DNA from: Leptasterias polaris
Taxonomy: Eukaryota; Echinodermata; Asteroidea; Forcipulatida; Asteriidae
Length of the DNA stretch: 64,000 nt
Reading direction: 5' to 3'
NCBI GenBank assembly: GCA_037783415.1
Contig: JAZGTN010000213.1
Span: 124,001-188,000, forward strand
The translations under genes were made by a program, and so were the position numbers. Below, in pieces: positions 13,101-25,100 of this stretch. Each line of letters begins with the position of its first letter. Position 1 is the stretch's first letter. The notes beneath the pieces are model-generated. The model had not been told where the DNA came from and did no database searches. It saw nothing but the letters and a program-made list of their open reading frames with translations.

Positions 13101-16100
13101 CCTCTTCTGTACTGCACGGACGTCATTGACATACTGTACCATCATATCAAGCTCCCCGTACTCGGCAAACTCCGCCACTCTCTTGCGGATCTTGTCCAGT
13201 TCCACCATCACCTTCTCCCGTTTCTCCAAAAGTTCCCGCTCTCCCTTCCTCTTGGAGGCTTCCACAAGCTACAACAAAAAACGTAAATTTACAAATGTTG
13301 GATTTGTAAACATCAAGAATATAGACCATGTTACATTTGTTTACAAAAAGAGTGACCTTATTCGTTCTAACGCATTTCCCGACAGGCAAGATACTACACT
13401 GGCCATATGGGAAAACTTACATTTTGTGTCATAATTTCCACATAAATTCAAGAGTTACAAAAGTAACAGCTGTACACCTTTTGAGATGTCCCCCTTTCTT
13501 TATATAAAAAGTTGAGAAAAAATCAGACAGTGCAATCTCCATAAAACATAAGATTTATTGTTTTCTTCCATTGAGCTGCGTACAAACTGTGCCTGCAGGA
13601 AGTCCAGGCTCTGTGGCTCTTTTGTAAACATGTGATGTCACAGGTCACATGGTCTATATAGTTTCAACTAATATTAGATATTTCTGGTAATGAAACCAAG
13701 GATGCATCATAAGTGAACTTTGTCCCTGTAGCTCGCAAGCCTGAGGAAACCTGTAAACAAGCGTGCCTGCTAATTGAAACTGAAACACTGTGGTAAACCC
13801 CTACTCTTCCATAGTATAAAAAAAAAAAAATCAAACACATTTCAGTTTCAAACAACTCACCTCGTCATTCTCATCAAATACAGGTTGGATATTCTTGGGC
13901 CACATTAAGACCGTGCAGTTGAGGTCAATATGATCCTGGGAGAAGAAGTAGACATCCAGGAGGTAGTTCATCTTCTGCTTACTCTCGTTGATGCGGGTGT
14001 TCAGGGCCTGGATGCCGCCGATACGAGCCTTCTCAACGTAAGCGATCATCTCCATCATCTCACCAGACTCCTCGGGGACTTTGAGGGCTCGCTCCTTGAT
14101 AGTTTCAAACTCGTTGCATATGCTGTTGAGTTGGTTTATTACAAAAAAAAGTGTGATCATTGCAAAAACTGTCTCTTTAAACATCAACTTGAACAGCACG
14201 TTAATCCCGAGGTCCTTGGTTCAAATCACGCTTTAGGCAGTTTTTCTTTGTTCAACCCGAAATTATCAACTTGATTAAAAGTTTTATTATAGAAAGGTAA
14301 ACAGGTGTGTAATGATTACATATAATTGAGTAAAACTCAATAAAAATGATTTCATAATTTTAAAGAACCCCTGCATTTTGATCAGTGTCACACTGGATAA
14401 AAAATCAGAGTTTCACAAGAAGCATCTAAGCGCCTAGGAATCACAACAGCGATGTGACGTCGCACTATGGACTCGATCCAAAAGGGACAATGAAAAATGC
14501 ATTGCAACGAAGATAAACAACCTTCATCCAGTCCGTGTTGGGACTTATAAGTCTCAACATGGACTGGTTTTACGCTGTTTACTGAGGCACTGGTACTTCA
14601 GTGTTGATTTTACTTTTCATTTTTATGGGTCTTTGCTGGAAACCACGCAGGACGCCACCAACCAGCAGGGCACCAGTTACCTTGCGTGAGAGTTTGAAAT
14701 TGTCAAAATGTTTTTTTTGCTTAAAATAGCCCGAATGTACACACAAAACAAATTCGTTTCTGCATGGAGCATTTTCATGAGAGATACGACGTTTGCAAAG
14801 TTTTTGCAAACTTTTTATTGTACTGACGTGCCGACATAGAAAATAAAACAGACATTCTGGTTAAAATAATGTACAAAACTACCACATACTTTTCGTTTTC
14901 TTTCCAGTGGTCGGAAGCCATTCTATCCAGGAGCAAGTCGCCAAAACTTCTTGATTTCTCCGCAAGTCCCCTCTTAAGGTCCTCACAGTCGAGACGAACC
15001 ATCTCAAAGTGAATGATGCTATCCTGTAGCATGATCTCCCTGGCCTTACTACGGAATTCTTCAATCAGCTGGGGGGGAAAAAGTAATAAGATTATTATTT
15101 TAGGTTGCATTAAATCCACCATGCAAAGTTTCAAATGCTACTCATGTACATGGTGTTACCGCAAACCTTACTAAATTGTATCTCCACCATGCAAAGTTTC
15201 AAATCTTACTAATGTACAAGGTATTGGTGCAAACCTTACTAGATTGCATCTCCACCATGCAGTTTCAAATCCTACTAAAAAACATGGTGTTACTGCAAAC
15301 CTTACTAGATTGCATCTCTACCATGCAGAGTTTCAAATCTTACTCAAGAACATGGTGTTACGGCAACCTTCCTAGATTGCATCTCCACCATGAAAAGTTT
15401 CAAATCCTACTCATGTACATGGTGTTACTGCAAACCTTACTAGATTGTATCTCCACCATGCAAAGTTTCAAATCCTACTCATGTACATAGTGTTACTGCA
15501 AACCTTACTAGATTGATCTCCACCATGCAAAGTTTCAAATTATACGAGCATGTCCGATAAAATTACCCACCTTGCAGTATTCTTCAAATGAATGCTCTTC
15601 ATCTAAGAAGGTCTGTACTTTGGTCAGTGCTTCTCCATTACACAGGTATTCATATCTATCCACTGAAATCAAACACATGAAAATGCTTAAGTATCAAACC
15701 ACATGGGAAACTGACTGGATAAAATTGAAATAGTTTGGGGTTGAACAAAGAAAATTTGACTAGAGCAGGACTTGATTCTACGACCTCTGGATTAACTTGC
15801 CAGTGTTACCGACTTAACTGTCTAGCCCTAATGTTGGTGGTTTCCCTATTTTGTGAAAATCATTGTTCAGGAGTGCCAGTCAGAAGCCATACAACCTGTA
15901 AATGCTGTATAGCTAGGGATCACACCCAAGTTTACGGTACAGCCCTGGGAAGCAGCAGCAGAGGAGTCACCTTAAGCTGACTTTTCGTTTAAAATATCAA
16001 GTAATTGACGACGTTTTTGTTTAAAATGTCTTTATTTTAATTGATGAATTTTAGGTTAAAGTTTTATTGGCGTAGGGTGTGATCCGTTGCTAATTGTCCT

Positions 16101-19100
16101 GACAAATCTAACACTTTCTGGATAGTTTCATAGCTTTTGAGAAAATGGTTTAAATCTGATGTCCTTGTTTTGAAGGTAAGGAAAATAAACATCTTTACAT
16201 ACCTTGAAAAAAAGGAACATTTATTTGAAAGAAACTTTTACTTAGTAGTTTTAAGCTATTTAGTCCTCAATCTAAAGGGACAGATTTCAATTGAATTCTA
16301 TCTCAAACTTATCTACATGCTAAATGAAGAATAGAAAGCAATGTGAGAAGAGACAATAGACTGTGCAAGTCTCGCGCGCATTCGAACTTCCGGGACCATA
16401 GTGGTCCCAACCATATGGAGTTTTACGTGGGCGAGATTTTGTTTCGTAAATCATTTTAGTTTAACGTAGTTTGTGACCTAGAAAATTATACATGTTGTTG
16501 GGAATGTATACTAAGTGATAACAAAATATGAAAGTGAAACCAATTCAACAACAAAACGAAGAAAACCCGAGAATTTAACTTGACCTCAGCTTCCGGTTAT
16601 TGCAAAAAATTAAGAATTTTGTGCTCGCCTCCGATCATAAAACTTATGTAAACGCTTGTTTTGGATGAGCGATTATGATCGCCAGATGCTGTAATTGCAA
16701 AGCGAACCCTTTTCATTGCAGTCTGTGGTTGTTGAGGCGTCAGCATCTTCTTTAAACTACGATACGGGTCAATTTAAACCTGTTTGACCTTTACGAATCC
16801 GCGTAAGGGGTTTCTAAAAAGTTAACATCAAAAAAGCATCCTTGTCCCAGAGTTTTATTTTTTACTTCAATAATAATTAGTATAATTTTGTGCATTTTTT
16901 TCAAAAGCTAAAACTAATTTCATAAAACTGTAATGATTTATTTTTGTTGTTCAGATTTTGTCATGAGATATAATTTAAAACAAAGATTTGATTTCAGAAA
17001 TAAAAATGTTCTCCGTTTGACGTGTTTTCTCGTTCGGATACGCGCGAGACTTGCACAGTCTATTTAAAGTTATTATACAGGACAGGTAAGAATAAAAAAC
17101 ATCATTGTTAAATTTTAGTCCGAAAGCTTACTGGTTATGAAGTTCATACTAGAACAATTTTTACTGTGAAAAATTTCTCTCTGAATTTAAGTCATATTCG
17201 AGATAACTGCAAACCTAAAAAAAATGCCACAGCTTATTTCAGTTGCAACCAAAATTAAGGACAATGTATTTACATGCTCACATTACATGCTAAAAATTGT
17301 GCATGTTTTTCACTATTTTCTCCTGCCTCACACAACAGAATAAGCCCACATTTTCATAGGTTTGTTATTTAATGTAAATGGTTGGTCACAGAAAAGATGA
17401 GCACTGTTGTCTGCGATTATTTTGTCAGCTCTACCAAACCTGTGTAATACCTTTAAAGTAAACTAGTAATCACTAACATATCTAAGAGAAGGAGGGGGGG
17501 GGGAATAAACGTCATCTTCCAAAACCATCTCCTTATGACTAAAAGAGCTGAGTTTGCTATTATGGAGTAACAAATGAAGACCGGCATCAGAGCCTACACT
17601 TACTGTAAGATTGAAGATGCTGAGTGGGCCCCTCAAAGTTCAGCTTGCAAGCCTCTTTGAGTTCTTTCTTAGCCCCATCAATAATATGGTCAGCGATTGC
17701 CACATCGATGCTGTTCAGATCGTTGGTGCCAGAGAGCCAGGACTGCACTGTGGGGACGTTCTGCATCGTCTTCGTGAGTTGGGTCACAATAAAGAGGAGG
17801 CATTCCTCGAGGTCGGAGTAGTAGGGGTAGAACTCCATCTTGTCGTTGTCGTAGGTGAGCTCCATCTTGAAGATCGGGAGGTGGGACTTGTCATCGGGGT
17901 TGAAGAGGCTCACCCAGGAATCGATAGAGCGGACTATGAGGTTTTTCAGCTGTTTAATGAAAAATGTCAAAGTGTTATACTATTTGTATCAACAACAAAA
18001 AACAACAAATAAAACAACTGCACAAGGCTGCTTAGTGCAAATCTTTTGTCATGGGGAAAATAACTTGTAATATGTGAATGAATTACATAAAAATGGTTTC
18101 CACAAATTACCTTTAGTGAATGAGCTTATTAACCCTAGCAGTGCTCTGTAATAGATGTGTGTAATGCAGGGATGAGAGTCATTGCTAATAAAAAGCTCTG
18201 TAACTAGGATCCAAACTTAAGGAGGTATAGGTTGAAATGATGACGTTTCTACCTTCTAGTAACCTCCAGAGTTCTAGATTTTAAGGGGTTTTAGGAACAG
18301 TATCCTCAGCACTAGGGAAGTAGATCAAAGACCATGATTTCTTTATGTCTTAAGAAAACAACAGCTACTTTTTTCACCAGGTAGACATAACAAATTGTCT
18401 CATTCCTGGATTTGCCCATACATTCTAAACTGTTCTATTTTTTCTTTAAATTGCAAATAAACATTGTGGAAACAATGAATGCAGTCAAGGCATGCACAAG
18501 TTTAATGCTGACTTCCCAAACGTGACTTGAACAGCCATAAAGGTAATTTTAAAGTCACATGGTGTGTTGTAACCAACCCAAATTGGGCCGATTCAATCGG
18601 TCCTACCAGTTCACAATCAGGAATACAATTTGTTTTTTTACCATTACACTGATGTGTATACTCAGTACTTTCCAGAGTTCTGTGGAAAAAAAACCACAGG
18701 CAAATTCAAACCCACAACCTTTGCATTGCTGGAGCCTAATTATGTCTTACCACCAGACCCTATGAGCTAACCCGATGGCTAGAGGCATTTCAAATCCTTA
18801 GCAGCGGGTACCGCAACGATTTAAAAGATTTTAACTTTTGCAATCTGGAAGTTGAGCCAATTTTATCGGCCAGGGACACTACCAGGGTGAAGCAATAACT
18901 TCCGCTGAGCAATTTCATCAAATTTGTTTTCCAAAAACTTATTTTTATCATAAAATCTTAATCGTTCATAGCAATTTGAGAATATCAATCTAACTGAGAA
19001 TAACATTTCTGCAAACTTCTCGTTGGTACCTGATTTGATACAAGTGTAGAGGTGCAATTGTAAAAACATTCAAGCTGCTCAGGAAGGACATCGGCAAAGT

Positions 19101-22100
19101 TCTTCCTGTCCACAAAGACGTTGAGGACCTCTGGCCACCAGCTGTGCATCTGTTTCTCCTCCATCTTCTCACACTCCAAGATGACATTATTCTATATGGA
19201 AACCAAAAACAATAACATTATTATTATATATTTCTGGAGTCAAGGCATCCCCCTCACAAGCGACTAGTGCTGTGGCCGTAGGCCTGTAGATACCCGAGTA
19301 ATAACTGGTTCTTATATAGCGCACTTATATCCTACATTATTATCCCTGTTCATCAGGCATACTTTTTAGACCATTCCTCTAACTTCCTCACCTCCATGGG
19401 GAGCATACAACCCCAAGCTGCTTAAATTAGCGCTAATGGGTTAATCCAACGCAATACTGTCTTAGCCATCTTAGGATCCCATGTATACACCTGGATTAAG
19501 ATAAGCAATTATGGTTAAGTGCCTTACTCAAGGACACAAGTGTCATGACTGGGATTCAAACCCACACTGTGATGATTCAACCACCAGAACTAGAGTCTGA
19601 TGCAGTAGACCACTTGACCATGACGCACAAAATGTTAAGATGATGATGTGGAAGCGCAAGTTTTCAGATGAGGGGGGGGGGGGGAAGCTGACACCCAAAT
19701 GGGTAAACCCAAAATAGGGAAAATGCATGCAATCAGGTAGGGACTGTAAACCCAATCTACTTGAAAGACTCTGGTCCGGGATTCGAACCGGGGCTCACCA
19801 ATGAGTCCAAACTGAATAATAACAGTATTATCTGTGAAAATGGGCTCTTAATGCCATGAGTCCATGCCTCTTTTATTTATTAAGCGTAAAGTTTTGTAGG
19901 CAGGGGAAGAAATAAAAAATTTCTGTAAGTCGACCAGTACACTTTCAAATCAGTTTTGTTTTTTCAGCCATTATCAATTCACTGCAGGATGAAAGCCTCA
20001 GCATAGTGTCTCCAAGGTTCTCTATTTTGTGCCTGCTGATCTGAATTGACTATGCCCCCATTATAGACCATGCCAGATACCTGGAATTTCATCTTTGAGA
20101 GGACAAGGCCATTTTCATTTTGCACAGAGTACTTCCATTGGAAAATCTTAAAGTGTATGAGAAATAATTGAAGGGGCACCAAGGCCAAGACCAGGGGCAA
20201 CAGAAGCCATGGCCTCTCCTGGCCTCCGTGTAATTCCAGGCATGAGATATGGGGCAGAGTGTATATCACATAAAATCACCATAAATCTTATAGTCGATTA
20301 AGAACATTTATTCAAATGCACTTTTCAGCTGTGACAAAAAGGGCACGCCATTTCTCTGTTTAATATTCCCAGATTTACTCACAAAGCTGATGGAAGAATA
20401 ATAACCTCAACAAAGGAAATGTTTTGATAAAGGTCAGTGGTGAAGTCCACAAAAATTACCTTAAGATGTTCACACTCCACGGGTCCCTGTGACCTTTGAC
20501 CGCTAAGGTCAACCACGACCATGCGACCTAGACTGTTCTGACAGAGCTGTAGCACAGTTTGCATGGACGGATGGGTAATATGTAAGGCTCTTATCATGAT
20601 GTCACGTGACTCGACGTAGCTGTTGTGCCATGGCCTGGAGTAATCCAACCCCCTACAAGAGAACGGAAAATGACATTGAATACAAAACTCTCAAATAATA
20701 ATAATAATAGTGGCTTCTTATATAGCGCTCAAATCCATCACTCAGTGACGCTCAATGCGCTCCAACATTCAGTGTATTTCCTAAAAGAAATGTGGAGCTA
20801 CATTTTTGAAGTATGAGACCTATTCCTTTCGGAGCTACAAGGTGCTCTGGTGAAATATGCAGCCAATCAGACCAGGAACACCAGGGCGAACCCTTTCTCT
20901 TTTCGATATTAGTGCAGTGGGTTCTTTTACATGCATTGCACAACACACAAGACCAACGGCTTTACGTGCCATCATACACAACCTTGACAGTTGAATGCTT
21001 TTCGAAATAATAGGTCAACCCACTGGCAAATGTTTTGGAGAGTGAAATACAAGAAGTATAGAGAGTCTACTTGGAGTGGCGGCTTGTAAGATTTGTACCT
21101 TTTTAAAACATTTTAGAACAAAATGTATATAGATAGGTTGCAGTATGACGTAAGTCGGCCATCTTTACGGGCAATTTGGAACACACAGTCATGCGTTACG
21201 CGTGAGAATGGCGTGCAGCACGCGCACATTTCACAAAACTCATTGCATGATTGGTTAGTGAATGACGCGGCTGCGTTAATAATTTGAGCGCTTGACGCGC
21301 CTGCAAGCCAAAATGCGATTTGCCCGTAAAGATGGCGTCTACTGGGAACTATCTATATGGAGCATGCACTTACTGAGGTTCTTCAGGGAGCTCTCCAACG
21401 TTGACATTTTCTAATCCCTTGACTACCGGTTTGACTAGAACATGTTGAACTAGGAAAAAATAATCACAGGAATAACATTTATCACAATACATGTACACAA
21501 AATAATTTGGTGTTGAACAAAGAAAATTTGACTAGAGCATGACTTGACCTCCGGATTAACGTGCCGGTGCTTTACCAAATGTTAACCTGGAGGTGGCAGG
21601 TTCAAGTTCCACTCTAGTAAATTTTCTTTGTTCAATCCAAAATTGTTTAAACTTTACCTAGTCAGTTTCAGCCTGGATACAGCTTGATGATGATGATGAT
21701 GTACGCCATATTATTTATAATAATAATGATAAATAAAGGCAAAGTAAGGGGAAAGAGAGTTGGTCCTTGGCAATCCAACAATGAATAGGACAGTTTTCAG
21801 AAGTTTCTTGAAAACTTCCAGCGACTCTGCAGAACGGATCTGATGAGAGAGACAGTTCCAAAGGCGGGGCATGTACATAAAACGCACGATCATCAGCATC
21901 AGAATACACCATCGAGACTGCCAGGAGTGTGCTGTCTGAACCAGATCGAAGGACAGGTCATTCGAGATGGTAAAGAAAAACAAAATACTGAATATTATTT
22001 ACCCATGGACTTCTTCATACTGTTGGTCCACTCTCCCTTGACCTCTTCAAAGAGCTCCTCGATGAACACCTGCATGTTAGGGTTCAGTGAGAGATGGTCA

Positions 22101-25100
22101 GGTACCAGATTGAGTATGTTCTGAAACCACTCTGACTCCATTGACGTCACCGGGCTGTTCTCCACACACTGCTTCATGAAGAGGTAGTTTTGCTGTTGGG
22201 TTAAGTTGAGGTGATTAACATTATTAAATATTCCAAAACACAGCAGGTGTTTGAGGGTTCATTTTCGCGGATCGTATCTAATAACTGTTTTGGTTGAATT
22301 GGCCATTGGTTAATCACTGGCCAAAGACCAAAATAGTTGTTTACAGCTCAGCAAAAACACACCCCTAGTTTAAACTTGAAAACCTTTTCAAATTCAACTG
22401 AATCCATCAAGAGCTTGGTGATCAACTTTTGACCCATGACCTACTCTCCCCAATTCAAATATCATCTTTGCCAAAGGGAAAGATTCAGATGGATTGAGGG
22501 CAAGCCCAAATAACATTTGCTTATCACTGAGTCAGGCATTCTAATCTTGTTTACTATGTCCGGACAACTTGGTGTGGAGTGACATATTTAAAAAAAGGAG
22601 GATATTGGAGGACTGAGGTCAACTGCAGCAAAAAGGTTTACAAAGTAAGAATTAATTACCAACAACAGGATCAGGACAATTTATTGTGTTTCCAACAATC
22701 CCACTGAAATCAACAACCAATTTTGTTAGTACTGTTGGGGGTTAATTGGTGGCAGTGAGTGAACAACGTGGTGTTAAGGTAATCCCTTTTGGTTTCAAAA
22801 ATATATGACCTATAACTCCCAAAACAGACAAACTTGCAAAGTAGATCAGAGTGTTCAACTTAAGCTTTTTGCAAAGTAGCCCACCATGCTAGTAAACTGT
22901 GCGTTTTACTTGCCTACAGGAAGTTTTAGCAGCCCAGTTTTTAAACATGTATATAAATGTATCTTTCTGATGTATTAATGGTAGAGATCACAACCACTTT
23001 AACCCTCCTACTGTTCGCAACATTTTCAAGTGAGTTGACCAACCATTTGAAACCATTCAACTGCCAAAGTTGTGTATGGTGGCACAACTGTGCACAGAAC
23101 TAACTGTGTACTGTGTACATGCATTCCCTCATGGTATCATATTGCAAGGCTGGCATAGCTTATCTATCATTCAAAACCACAGTGAATGGTATTGAATGGT
23201 CAGACAGCAAGAGGGTTAATGGTCAAATGAAGTTACATTCACTACTCAAAAATACATCAACGCATTTTAAATATTCCTTATTCACATATGAAAAGGAAAA
23301 AATATGAGCACTTTAAACAAGTAGGTTGCACAGTTTTTAGTAGCCCACAGGGCAAGTTTAGAAGTGCTGTTTACTAGCCCACAGCTAGTGTTAAGGGTGA
23401 GCCCTGTTCAACCACTTCATCCAAATGCAAGTAAGTTAATTCAGCAAAACTTAACAAATGAACTTTTCAGTAAAAAAAACAGTTAGGTAAATTGCAACAA
23501 CATGTGGTCGGGTGTCTAGTTTTCTTCATGCTACACTATTGACTTACTAACCCCCAAGTTTCACAATTTCACGAGTAGAAAAAAAATGTGGTGAGGTGAC
23601 AAATGTGAACACACCAGAAGATTTTTACATTTACTTTCCTCTCACAAAAAGTGGGTTTAAAAGAAATCATTGTTAAAAAAGAGTGAAGACCAATGCAAGA
23701 AATTGTGAACACTTGCATTAACTCCCCTCAGCTTATAATTTGTTTTTACCCTTACACCGATGTGTATTACACACTGTATAATCAGTACTTTCCCCCGAGT
23801 TCTGTGAACAAAAATCCACAGGCAAATTGCTCGGATGGGATTTGAACCCAAGACCTTTGCATTGGTAGAGCATATTTCTTACCACTAGACCACTCAGCTA
23901 GCCCGTTGGCTAGAGGCAGTTTGAATCCACTCAGTTTGTTGTAGAGTTGTAGAATTTGGTCTCAAACTTGTAAAAATATCAGGTTTTGTCAAGTGAAATG
24001 TGGTTTTGGGGGGTCAAGTGAAATGGTGCTTAAAGTAGATGTGTACCTCACACTGTTAAGAGACGGGGATCTAGACTTACCCTTTGCATGCGATCCTTGC
24101 TCATCATCTGTATAGTAATGTATGATATGGGGAATGGGCGGAGTTGAACCCAGGGTTCAAGGAGGAGGCTCAAAGAAATTTTGTGAAAGTCACAAGAGAT
24201 AGAAGTTTGGAATTGGGTGGAGTGTTAATAATGGAAAGAGGACATCAGAGTATTGAGGTAGAGAATTGAATTCAAGGATTTGTTATTAAAAAATGAGGCG
24301 GGTAAAGAGAGAAAAAAACAAAACAAAAACTTGCATAAACAAGTAGGTAAGCACAACATGGCAACAACAAAACTATAAATATTTGCAAATAAAACTTGAG
24401 AAGCACTTTTCTATGCACAGGTTTAATGATAACAAAAACGTCAGGTGGGCAAAATTCTTAATTGTTTACAGGTAACCGGAAACAGAGGGCAAGTCTTATT
24501 CATGTTTTTATTTTATTTTTATTGTTAAGTATAATTTTTTCCCATATATTTCATGGCTAACATTTACTCCCCCAACAACATGAAATTATTATTACAGCCA
24601 CAAACTACGTTAAAACTAAAGTATTTGAAGAAACTCAATATGGTTGTGACCAACTTGGTGCCAGAAGTTTAAATACATGTGAGACTTGCACAGTCTATAC
24701 CAGTATTTTAAACAAATACTGCAAATGCCATGGCCCAACATAATGTCAATCAAGCTTTTAGGCAGCCAGCCGTGCAGCCGTGATTGGCACGGCTAAATTA
24801 AATAAATCACAGCCTATTTTCAGATGCACGGCTTCCGTTTTTTATTGCAAGCCGTGCTCTCGAAAAAAAGAAAAACATCTATTTTTTGTATCATTAATAA
24901 TTATTTGATGAAATAAATTTGCAAGAGTGAAACTTAATTCTGGATCAGGAAGAAAAAGTAGCTACGCGCGATCGGTTTGCTCAGTTTCGAGACTTGATAG
25001 CAGAAGAAATATTCTCGATCCCAAGCACGATGTTATATCTATCCCATACACGCAACCCGCTACATCAGCCTATGATTCTCCCAATTCTTTGGGAAGGAGG

